Notes: generated by a model from the letters alone, not told the origin. Positions 1 through 5,250 are shown, counted from the stretch's first letter. The stretch: DNA of 5,630 nucleotides from Dysgonamonadaceae bacterium (GCA_031282925.1 JAITCT010000285.1:1-5630); one strand, 5' to 3'. Made by a program: numbers and translations.

Positions 1-83
1 GGCAGTTCGGGCTGGGTGAAAAAAGTGGCTCTTCACTGATTGCATCAGGCAACGGTTTGAATTTCATATTCAAACATGTTTAA
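1..83 (+). CDS. C-terminal end of an unidentified protein (5' part outside window)
   Basis: Reading from base 3, an open frame of 26 codons runs to a TAA at 81-83; the gene starts outside the window. The visible tail ends in GNGLNFIFKHV. It alternates hydrophobic and polar residues and could be a terminal beta strand, but it is too short to assign to a family. The other two plus-strand frames stop within about 40 bases. The strong plus-strand terminator 18 bp downstream supports this frame being the real end of a gene. Function unknown. Confidence 0.55.
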   Translation, partial: QFGLGEKSGSSLIASGNGLNFIFKHV

Positions 84-101
84 ATAAGTTAAATAATTTT
101 G

Positions 102-134
102 AAAACGCTGCGACGTGAGTCGCGGCGTTTTTTT
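102..134 (+). terminator. Rho-independent terminator of the upstream plus-strand gene
   Basis: Bases 102-114 pair with 119-131 (13 bp, one T-G wobble at 109/124) around the loop GTGA. The stem core is GC-rich and the 3' arm runs into a T tract (128-134). It lies 18 bp after the TAA at 81-83, as expected for the end of that gene. The A run on the 5' side might also give weak termination on the minus strand, but the nearest minus-strand gene ends 500 bp away. Confidence 0.85.
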
Positions 135-153
135 GTTGGCTACAATCCGGAGA

Positions 154-230
154 AATTACGAATTACGAGTTACGGGAGGGGAAAAGCCACACTGCGTCAT
201 TGCGAAAGCGATAGCCTGAAGCAATCTGGA
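154..230 (+). repeat. Dispersed hairpin element, copy 1 (plus orientation)
   Basis: The copy has four parts. First come three 7-base repeats (AATTACG, AATTACG, AGTTACG; 154-174), then a G-rich link, then CACTGCGTCATTGCGA, then a stem-loop ending in GAAGCAATC (core 195-226). The same order of parts appears in minus orientation in the 82-bp units at 489-652. The core folds as ATTGC/GCAAT outer stem, GA/GAA internal loop, and a short inner stem (AAGC/GCCT, one mismatch) with a GATA loop. It is a non-coding repeat; frames read through it are not credible genes. Confidence 0.75.
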
Positions 231-252
231 AATGTACTGCGGTTGTTCTCTG

Positions 253-282
253 GATTGCTTCGCCTCTCGGCTCGCAATGACG
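253..282 (-). repeat. Dispersed hairpin element, copy 2 (minus orientation)
   Basis: This 30-base core is read on the minus strand. Its ends are CGTCATTGCGA and GAAGCAATC, with GCC-GAGA-GGC between them. It faces copy 1 across 26 bases, so the two could also pair as one larger hairpin (191-284), as BIME pairs do in enterobacteria. The GAGA loop is a GNRA type. A degenerate trace of the same family (CACTGCG, CATTGC) follows at 301-313. Confidence 0.8.
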
Positions 283-322
283 GCTACGGTTCTTTATCTT
301 CACTGCGCCATTGCAAACCTTT

Positions 323-409
323 GTTGCGACAAGGTAGAACCTTGTCGCAACTATTCCGACAGGTTCAACCTGTCAGGATAGACGGCGCGAGGCACAGCCT
401 CGCACCAAC
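323..409. repeat. Array of three 29-nt hairpins, copy A
   Basis: There are three consecutive 29-base units, 323-351, 352-380 and 381-409. Each has 12-base arms and a 5-base loop with the core AGG-N5-CCT, and the loop centres are at 337, 366 and 395. Unit 1 is a perfect hairpin: GTTGCGACAAGG pairs with CCTTGTCGCAAC. Unit 2 pairs 10 of 12 plus a G-T wobble, and unit 3 pairs 9 of 12. The loops are TAGAA, TTCAA and CACAG. A second, diverged array of the same design lies at 5123-5210. No gene is seen here. Confidence 0.8.
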
Positions 410-410
410 G

Positions 411-464
411 GAAGGATTATCCGGCCGCACTGCGTCATTGCGAAGGCGATAGCCTGAAGCAATC
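411..464 (+). repeat. Dispersed hairpin element, copy 3 (plus orientation)
   Basis: The core at 433-464 differs from copy 1 by one base (A to G), which restores a full AGGC/GCCT inner stem around GATA. The flank at 414-432 (GGATTATC, GCACTG) matches the flank of the minus-strand 82-bp units, but there is no heptamer run. It faces copy 4 (489-518) across 24 bases, repeating the head-to-head pairing of copies 1 and 2. Confidence 0.75.
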
Positions 465-488
465 AAGGATAACCATAGCACATATCTG

Positions 489-682
489 GATTGCTTCGCC
501 TTACGGCTCGCAATGACGCGGTGAGGCTGAATAATCCCCTAATTATCAATTATCAATTGTCAATTCTCCTGATTGCTTCGCCTTACGGCTCGCAATGACG
601 CAGTGAGGCTGAATAATCCCCTAATTATCAATTGTCAATTATCAATTCTCCGGATTGCTTCGCCTTCCGGCTCGCAATAACG
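489..682 (-). repeat. 82-bp tandem repeat, 2.4 copies, carrying hairpin elements 4-6
   Basis: The units are 489-570, 571-652 and a partial third, 653-682. Units 1 and 2 differ at about four positions. Each starts (plus strand) with the 30-base hairpin core, continues through a G/C-rich link, and ends with heptamers AATTATC/AATTGTC (541-565 and 623-647) whose order differs between units. On the minus strand the core inner stem is GCC/GGC with loop GTAA in copies 1 and 2 and GGAA in copy 3. The partial third unit lies inside the end of the acyltransferase gene (stop at 635-637). Confidence 0.85.
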
Positions 683-1825
683 GCTATACAGTTGATTTTT
701 CACCGGATGTGCATACATTTCCAGCATTTTCCCCGTCAGGAAAGGAATGTCTTTGTCCGGCAAATCAATTTTTTCCAGTTGTTTTTGCAAATAAGCGTCA
801 AAAACCTTCTCGTCTTCGGAAGTGTATTTCTCTTTGAAAAAACCGTCCCCCCACAGGCGATCGTAAGCAATGTAATTGATCGGATAAAACCGGTAATTCA
901 GAAAAATTTCATTATCAATCAACCCTGCAACTAAAGCGGCCAGTTCATTTCTGTTCAGGCTGCGGTCAGGTTTCTGTAACCGGCAATTAATCGGATTCCC
1001 GATTTTGAGATAAATGTCCCCCTTAAATCCGAACAAACCCGTTTGCATATTGACCAAATCGTCAAGCCGCGATTTCTTAAATTCCGGATTATCTCTTCTT
1101 TGTTGAAACTCCTTGGCTTTCAGGAAGTCGCAAGGGTCGTATTCGTATGACAGCGAAACGGGCGTAATATTCAGTTCCCTGATATTTTCCAGAAAATCTT
1201 TGTCCCCGCCCATAGCCAGCATTTTCAAAAGGCTGTCCTGCGTGCGGTCGTCGGAATCCTTGGCGCGGCCTTCCCTTTGGGCAATCCAGACGGATTCTTT
1301 TTTGCTTTTGACGGCAAAATGGATGTATTGGGAAAGATGACGGGAGATTTCCAGTATCCGCCGACCGGAAACGCCCCGCTTGACGATAAAACTTTTATTT
1401 AACCTGACAATATCTTCAATCCAGGGCGAAAGCATCAAATTGTCGCCAATAGCTATTTCCGTCGTAATGAAGCCTTTATTCATCAATAAAAGGTTCAAAA
1501 CAGTTGCGTCAAGAATAATATCGCGATGATTGGATATGTATAAGTGAGGCGTATTTTCCGAAATATTTTCAAAACCGGCTCCGGTCAGGCTTGTCGAATT
1601 TTTTTCAACCAGCGCGGCTATTATAGGTCTGACAATTTTAAATTGAATATCATCAATGTTTTTGAGCGGTAAAAGCCGGGATTTAAAAGATTCCCATTCT
1701 ATTTCGGGGAAAAACCGGATCATGTATTCCCGAAGTCTGGGATTCCTGAAAAGACGCTGAATGACAAGCGTTACCTCGTTTCCACCGTAAGGCCTGATAT
1801 CGTCAAATTCATGGTTTACTTCCAT
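635..1825 (-). CDS. PlsC/PlsB-like acyltransferase (putative phospholipid or lipid acyltransferase)
   Basis: This is a 396-residue protein of the glycerol-phosphate acyltransferase superfamily, expected at the inner membrane. It probably moves an acyl chain to a glycerolipid-type acceptor; the exact substrate is not readable. The blocks are in order: NHRDIILD (99-106), with the catalytic-type histidine but the aspartate six rather than five residues on; RLNKSFIVKRG (141-151); REGRAKD (184-190), in the place of the usual FPEGT block; and PVSLSYEY (222-229). I recall the H-X5-D spacing in Bacteroidales homologues, so it is probably not a defect. A TTG at 1852 opens the frame 9 codons earlier inside ddl. 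I prefer the ATG at 1825: it follows the ddl TGA (1829-1827) with a one-base gap, and AGGA lies six bases upstream. The last 15 residues (382-396) are encoded by a dispersed repeat. No terminator hairpin with a T tract follows. Confidence 0.85.
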   Translation of the reverse strand: MEVNHEFDDIRPYGGNEVTLVIQRLFRNPRLREYMIRFFPEIEWESFKSRLLPLKNIDDIQFKIVRPIIAALVEKNSTSLTGAGFENISENTPHLYISNHRDIILDATVLNLLLMNKGFITTEIAIGDNLMLSPWIEDIVRLNKSFIVKRGVSGRRILEISRHLSQYIHFAVKSKKESVWIAQREGRAKDSDDRTQDSLLKMLAMGGDKDFLENIRELNITPVSLSYEYDPCDFLKAKEFQQRRDNPEFKKSRLDDLVNMQTGLFGFKGDIYLKIGNPINCRLQKPDRSLNRNELAALVAGLIDNEIFLNYRFYPINYIAYDRLWGDGFFKEKYTSEDEKVFDAYLQKQLEKIDLPDKDIPFLTGKMLEMYAHPVKNQLYSRYCEPEGEAIRRIDN

Positions 1826-1826
1826 G

Positions 1827-2810
1827 TCATTTCCTGTTAAGCTCACTTTCAATTATTTCGGTCATAACGTTCCGGATATCCAAACCGGCTGCTTTCACCT
1901 GTTGCGGGATAAAACTTGTCGCCGTCATGCCCGAATTTGTATTTACTTCCAACAGGCGAACTTCCCCTTGCGGCGAAATAATGTAATCAACTCGGATAAT
2001 CCCCTTTGCGCCAAGGTAATCATAAATCTTTGCCGTCAAAGATTGAATTTCTTCGGTCAATGTTCCGGAAATGCGTGCGGGAGTAATTTCCGACACTTGA
2101 CCGTTGTATTTGGCGTCATAATCGAAAAATTCATTTTGGGAAACCACTTCGGTAATCGGGAATACGGTTTTCTTTGCGCCAACTTGACAGCAACCGCAAG
2201 TTACTTCCGTTCCAGGCATGAAACTTTCTATCAAAACTTCATTCCCTTCCGCAAAGGCCAGATTAATTGCCGCCTGTAACTGTCCGGCAGAGCTTACTTT
2301 CGTAACACCGAAACTTGACCCTGCGTCATTCGGCTTGACAAAAACAGGCAATTTAAGCTCAGAAATAATATTTTCCCCATTCCAAAAGTCCCCCCTGCGG
2401 AGCAAAAAAGAAGGCGCTGTCTGCACTCCGAAGCTCCGCAAGTAATTCTTACAAAAATCTTTGTTAAAAGTCAAAGAAGCCGCCAAAACACCGCAGCCGG
2501 AGTAAGGGAGTCCCAACATGTCGAAATAACCTTGCAACAGTCCGTCTTCGCCCGGAGTGCCATGAATCGTGATGTAGGCAAAATCAAACCGTATTTTTCC
2601 GCCCGCGTGCGTAAAACCGAAATCGTTTTTATCAATCGGCGCTTCCCCGTTATCCGGAAGCAGAACGGCCCATTTTTCCTTAGTTATCACTACAATATAA
2701 GAAGTGTATCTTTCCGGATCAATAAAAGATTGTATTCCCTGAGCGCTTTTCATCGAAACAACAATTTCGGACGAATAACCTCCGGCTACGATTGCAATAA
2801 TTTTTTTCAT
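1827..2810 (-). CDS. ddl: D-alanine--D-alanine ligase
   Basis: This cytoplasmic ATP-grasp enzyme joins two D-alanines using ATP, supplying the dipeptide end of the peptidoglycan precursor. At 327 residues it is full length. The N-terminal domain starts IAIVAGGYSSE with the substrate-contacting Glu15. HGTPGEDG lies at 83-90. The ATP-binding strand and serine loop are VFVKPNDAGSSFGV (156-169). FFDYDAKY (228-235) carries the active-site tyrosine loop, Arg273 sits in GIIRVDY, and the metal and product loop is EVNTNSGMTATS (288-299). The usual NTxPGM proline is serine here. The ATG at 2810 gives the normal N-terminus. The 112 bp upstream separates it from rluD; it holds a small palindrome (2905-2917) but no clear terminator and only a poor promoter-like sequence, so read-through from rluD is likely. 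It is followed closely by the acyltransferase. Confidence 0.95.
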   Translation of the reverse strand: MKKIIAIVAGGYSSEIVVSMKSAQGIQSFIDPERYTSYIVVITKEKWAVLLPDNGEAPIDKNDFGFTHAGGKIRFDFAYITIHGTPGEDGLLQGYFDMLGLPYSGCGVLAASLTFNKDFCKNYLRSFGVQTAPSFLLRRGDFWNGENIISELKLPVFVKPNDAGSSFGVTKVSSAGQLQAAINLAFAEGNEVLIESFMPGTEVTCGCCQVGAKKTVFPITEVVSQNEFFDYDAKYNGQVSEITPARISGTLTEEIQSLTAKIYDYLGAKGIIRVDYIISPQGEVRLLEVNTNSGMTATSFIPQQVKAAGLDIRNVMTEIIESELNRK

Positions 2811-2922
2811 ATATTTAAAATTTAAAAATGACGAATAAACAAAATATTGTAATATCGCTTTTGCAGTTCACACAAAACCCCGCGCGAGCCTTCTTTCAGA
2901 CTTTCATGTGATACATGCTATC

Positions 2923-3972
2923 CTATAAACCTTTAAATTTTTCTATTAATTCTTTCATATCTTCCGGCAAAGGGCTTTCAAAAAACATTTCCTTTCCGGT
3001 TTTCGGATGCACAAAACCCAGGGTCTGCGCATGTAAAGCCTGCCGCGGACAAATTTCAAAACAATTCAGGATAAACTGTTTATATTTCGTGGTATGATTA
3101 CCTCTTAAAATTTCATTTCCTCCGTATCGTTCATCATTAAATAAGGTGTGGCCGATGTGTTTCAAATGCACCCTGATTTGATGCGTCCGTCCTGTTTCCA
3201 GGCGACATTCAATTAAAGTAACATACCCGAATCTTTCCAAAACCCGGTAGTGCGTTACGGCGTTCCGTCCGCCTTCCCCGTCCGGAAACACCATCATCTG
3301 CAATTTATTCCTGAGATTTCGTCCGATATTTCCTTCAATCCGGCCTCCGTCTTCTTTGACATTTCCCCAAACCAAAGCCATATATTTTCTTTGGGTCGTT
3401 TTCCGGAAAAATTGCCCGCTTAAATGTGTTTTCGATGTGGGATTTTTAGCGATGACCAACAATCCCGAAGTGTTTTTATCAATCCGGTGTACCATCCCCA
3501 AACGCGGATCGCTTGTGTCGAATCCCGGCTTATCTTTACTGTACCAGGCAAGCGCATTCAGGAGCGTTCCCGTGTAATTCCCGTGGCCGGGATGAACAAC
3601 CAGCCCCGGCGGTTTATCAATCACGATAACGTCGTCATCTTCATAGACTATATGCAGGGGAATATCTTCGGGAATGATTTCCATTTCCCGTCTCGGACGA
3701 TCCATAATGATGGAGATGAGGTCGTTTGGTTTGACCCTGTAATTGGATCTGACGGCTTTCCCGTTGACATGGATAAATCCGGCGCAGGCCGCTAACTGAA
3801 TGCGGTTTCTGGAAGCATGTTCAATCCTGTCAACCAGAAATCTATCTACGCGCAAGAGGCTTTGCCCTTTGTCGGCGGCAAACCGGAAATGCTCGTAAAA
3901 TGCGTCTTCCTGTTCTTCGATAAAGCCCGCATCTTCCTCTCTGCCTTCAATATCCGTTACAAAATCTTCCAT
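2923..3972 (-). CDS. rluD: Ribosomal large subunit pseudouridine synthase, RluD/RluA family
   Basis: This enzyme converts uridines in 23S rRNA to pseudouridine. RluD of E. coli acts in the helix 69 loop (U1911, U1915, U1917), and the same target is inferred here. The protein has 349 residues: an acidic N-terminal extension (1-35), an S4 RNA-binding domain (about 38-92, LLRVDRFL to DLISIIM), then the catalytic domain. That domain shows VYEDDDVIVIDKPPGLVVHPG (split 109-119 and 120-129), HRIDKNTSG (162-170) with catalytic Asp165, and GRTHQIRVHLKHIGH (261-275). The S4 domain and long form favour RluD over RluA or RluC. The ATG at 3972 overlaps the PASTA stop codon by one base (TGATG), which argues for translational coupling. 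A TTG one codon upstream is a less likely start. Confidence 0.93.
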   Translation of the reverse strand: MEDFVTDIEGREEDAGFIEEQEDAFYEHFRFAADKGQSLLRVDRFLVDRIEHASRNRIQLAACAGFIHVNGKAVRSNYRVKPNDLISIIMDRPRREMEIIPEDIPLHIVYEDDDVIVIDKPPGLVVHPGHGNYTGTLLNALAWYSKDKPGFDTSDPRLGMVHRIDKNTSGLLVIAKNPTSKTHLSGQFFRKTTQRKYMALVWGNVKEDGGRIEGNIGRNLRNKLQMMVFPDGEGGRNAVTHYRVLERFGYVTLIECRLETGRTHQIRVHLKHIGHTLFNDERYGGNEILRGNHTTKYKQFILNCFEICPRQALHAQTLGFVHPKTGKEMFFESPLPEDMKELIEKFKGL

Positions 3973-4568
3973 CAAAAATTGATCGGGCTATCGGAATTTT
4001 CGATTATTTCTTCATTCGGTATGAGCGTTTCATCCTGTTCGTCGGCAACGCTTTCCGAACTTACCAGAAGCGTTACTGTTGCATTGACCGGAACTTTATC
4101 CCTGATCTGCAGCGGACGTCCCTGATATTCCAGACCAACGACCAAATCGTGATAATTCCCGTGCACCCATTTGATTTCTATTGTTTCAAGTCCCAGTGTT
4201 TTTAACATGGTTGTCGCTTGCCTTTGCGACAAATTCACGACGTCGGGGATGGAAATCAGTCCTGCCGAATGGGAATTGAGCCGTATATAAATGGTACGTC
4301 CCTTTTTTACTCTTGAACCTATGGGAGGAATCGTCTCTATGATCGTTCCGGGTCTGACCGTTTTATTGTAAGTAGAATCAATGACTTGCCAGAATAATTC
4401 CTGCGCGTCAAAAAGCGGTCGGGCAACTTCCGGTTTCATGGATTTAACATTCGGAATTTCGACCGATTCGCCGCGGCTGGTATAAGCGTCCAGCCAAGTC
4501 AAACATCCCCAAACCAATCCGGCCGAAACAATAATAACAAGTAACAAATTCGCGAGAATAGCTTTCAT
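3972..4568 (-). CDS. Membrane-anchored PASTA-domain protein
   Basis: This 198-residue protein has an N-terminal hydrophobic segment (about 4-22) that would act as an uncleaved signal anchor, leaving the rest in the periplasm. Two PASTA repeats follow. The first (about 36-98) starts EIPNV and carries a central PPIGSRVKKG turn. The second (about 106-170) starts SIPDVVNLS and ends VPVNATVTLLVS. The acidic tail (172-198) is probably disordered. PASTA domains in Ser/Thr kinases and penicillin-binding proteins bind cell-wall fragments or help oligomerisation. No kinase or transpeptidase domain is present, so this is a stand-alone PASTA protein. Being coupled to rluD and upstream of ddl fits a wall-related role, but the function is not established. 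The ATG at 4568 directly precedes the hydrophobic segment, MKAILANLLLVIIVSAG. Confidence 0.88.
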   Translation of the reverse strand: MKAILANLLLVIIVSAGLVWGCLTWLDAYTSRGESVEIPNVKSMKPEVARPLFDAQELFWQVIDSTYNKTVRPGTIIETIPPIGSRVKKGRTIYIRLNSHSAGLISIPDVVNLSQRQATTMLKTLGLETIEIKWVHGNYHDLVVGLEYQGRPLQIRDKVPVNATVTLLVSSESVADEQDETLIPNEEIIENSDSPINF

Positions 4569-4610
4569 ATCTAAATAAACTAAGCGTTAAAAAACATAAG
4601 AACTGTGAAT

Positions 4611-4697
4611 AAAAATTATGCTTTGTTCAAGGGTTATTACAAATTAAATGATTTATTTTCCGGCAAAAATACGAAAAAGAAAGTACATGAACACAAA
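4611..4697 (-). promoter_or_regulatory. Candidate Bacteroidota promoters for the PASTA-rluD-ddl operon
   Basis: There are two candidates on the minus strand. The distal one has TATTTTTG (4664-4671), a full TAnnTTTG match, with TTTG at 4694-4697 and a 22-base spacer, slightly long. Its upstream element falls in the T tract of the rpmH terminator. The proximal one has TAATTTTT (4611-4618, last G missing) with TTTG at 4640-4643 and a 21-base spacer. No purine-rich ribosome binding site precedes the ATG at 4568; the leader is A/T-rich, as is common in this phylum. The rest of 4569-4694 shows nothing else. Confidence 0.45.
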
Positions 4698-4729
4698 AAG
4701 GGAATAAACTTTTGATTTTATTCCCCTTT
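4695..4729 (-). terminator. Rho-independent terminator after rpmH
   Basis: Read on the minus strand, GGGAATAAA (4725-4717) pairs with TTTATTCCC (4708-4700) around an 8-base loop, and TTTTT (4699-4695) follows. AAA/TTT can extend the stem past a one-base bulge. It lies 22 bp after the rpmH stop and separates rpmH from the PASTA operon at least partly. A weaker palindrome (4745-4759, ACGGTT/AACCGT) overlaps the rpmH stop codon. Confidence 0.8.
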
Positions 4730-4751
4730 GCTCAATGAAACACGACGGTTT

Positions 4752-4904
4752 TTAACCGTTGTATTCATCGGAAACCGTTAATTTTTTTCTTCCTTTGGCT
4801 CTGCGGAAAGCCAACACCCTGCGGCCGTTAGCTGTTTCCATTCTTGTACGGAATCCGTGTTTATTCTTTCTTTTTCTGTTTGAAGGCTGAAATGTCCGTT
4901 TCAT
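4752..4904 (-). CDS. rpmH: 50S ribosomal protein L34
   Basis: This 50-residue, strongly basic protein is a structural part of the large ribosomal subunit. The sequence starts [22 protein letters not shown], split as residues 1-11 and 12-22, and continues with [19 protein letters not shown] (24-42), the complete L34 signature. The tail TVSDEYNG is like Bacteroidales L34 as I recall it. The start is the ATG at 4904 and the stop the TAA at 4754-4752. A promoter lies 46 bp upstream and a terminator 22 bp downstream, so it can be expressed as its own unit. In many bacteria rpmH sits beside rnpA or dnaA; here it heads the PASTA-rluD-ddl group. Confidence 0.97.
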   Translation of the reverse strand: MKRTFQPSNRKRKNKHGFRTRMETANGRRVLAFRRAKGRKKLTVSDEYNG

Positions 4905-4949
4905 GTTAATATTTTTATTTGTTTTATTTATTCCCCGTAATTATGGCTG

Positions 4950-4981
4950 CAAAGGTAAAATAATTTTTGTGAAAAAACAAA
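4950..4981 (-). promoter_or_regulatory. rpmH: Promoter of rpmH, Bacteroidota type
   Basis: On the minus strand TTTG (4981-4978) is followed by 20 bases and then TACCTTTG (4957-4950), a full match to the TTTG-N19-21-TAnnTTTG consensus of the primary Bacteroidota sigma factor. Transcription would start around 4943, giving a leader of about 40 bases. The leader is A-rich before the ATG and has no Shine-Dalgarno sequence, as is usual for this phylum. The upstream element is 14 bp from a long palindrome at 4996-5040. Confidence 0.75.
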
Positions 4982-4995
4982 TTTTACGAATTGAA

Positions 4996-5040
4996 GGGTG
5001 TATTTCAAATTGTCGCACTGCGACAATTTGAAATACATCC
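4996..5040. repeat. Near-perfect 45-bp palindrome
   Basis: The arms 4999-5017 and 5019-5037 are perfect inverted repeats of 19 bp around a single C (5018). Pairing extends to 4996/5040 with one G-T wobble. The left arm is also an exact inverted match, over 22 bases, to 5251-5272. No T tract follows on either strand, so it is not a standard terminator. Confidence 0.85.
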
Positions 5041-5122
5041 CCGTAGTCGCCCGTCTTCGCCATCCGTAGTCGTCCGTCTTCGCCAACCGTAGTCGCCCGT
5101 CTTCGCCAACCGTAGTCGCCCG
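5041..5122. repeat. 23-bp tandem repeat, about 3.6 copies
   Basis: The units are 5041-5063, 5064-5086 and 5087-5109, plus 13 bases of a fourth (5110-5122). The consensus begins CCGTAGTCGCCCGTCTTCG and ends CCAA. The units differ by one or two bases. There are no spacers, and 23 is not a multiple of three, so the array neither encodes a repeated peptide nor resembles CRISPR. Confidence 0.85.
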
Positions 5123-5210
5123 GGTAGTGCAAGGCTGTGCCTCGCGCTGTCTATTTTTAACAGGTTCAACCTGTCAGGATAAAAGGCGCGAGGAGAAACC
5201 TCCGCACCAA
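5123..5210. repeat. Array of three 29-nt hairpins, copy B
   Basis: AGG-N5-CCT hairpin cores are centred at 5137, 5167 and 5196, a spacing of 30 and 29. The middle unit (5153-5181) shares a 22-base run with copy A (5160-5181 equals 359-380). The third unit resembles unit 3 of copy A, with loop AGAAA. The first is close to the reverse complement of that unit 3. The first and third units can therefore also pair with each other, making one large imperfect hairpin centred near 5167. Confidence 0.75.
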
Positions 5211-5218
5211 CCGGGTCC

Positions 5219-5250
5219 CCGTCATTCCCGCCTGCGCGGAAATAACAGGA
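5219..5250. repeat. Short hairpin of the CGTCATTCCCGC type
   Basis: CCGC (5228-5231) pairs with GCGG (5236-5239) around CTGC, and ATT/AAT extends the stem past a C-A mismatch. The sequence CGTCATTCCCGC resembles short palindromes that are dispersed in many bacterial genomes. Only one copy is in this window, so its repeat status rests on recollection. Confidence 0.35.

Noticed and set aside
323..351. Rho-independent terminator at the perfect 12-13 bp hairpin
   Set aside because: The stem is strong, but neither strand has a T tract after it, and it belongs to a phased three-hairpin array.
99..452. 117-codon plus-strand open frame as a gene
   Set aside because: It starts inside the terminator and is made of repeat and hairpin sequence; the peptide is low-complexity repeat translation with no domain.
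571..634. Rho-independent terminator for the acyltransferase
   Set aside because: The repeat hairpin has only a 3-bp inner and 5-bp outer stem on this strand and no T tract after it.
632..934. Plus-strand open frames opposite the acyltransferase
   Set aside because: They are shadows of the clear minus-strand gene and show no domain of their own.
1826..1852. TTG start for the acyltransferase at 1852
   Set aside because: It would overlap ddl by 26 bases with a rare start codon; the ATG at 1825 sits right after the ddl stop with a plausible ribosome binding site.
2811..2922. Promoter or terminator between rluD and ddl
   Set aside because: ATATTTTG lacks the TA of the consensus and has no well-spaced TTTG; the 2905-2917 palindrome is short and lacks a T tract.
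5041..5122. CRISPR array
   Set aside because: The 23-bp units are directly adjacent with no spacers, and no cas gene is near.
4941..5132. Small minus-strand open frame
   Set aside because: It consists of the 23-bp tandem and the palindrome, and it runs over the rpmH promoter.
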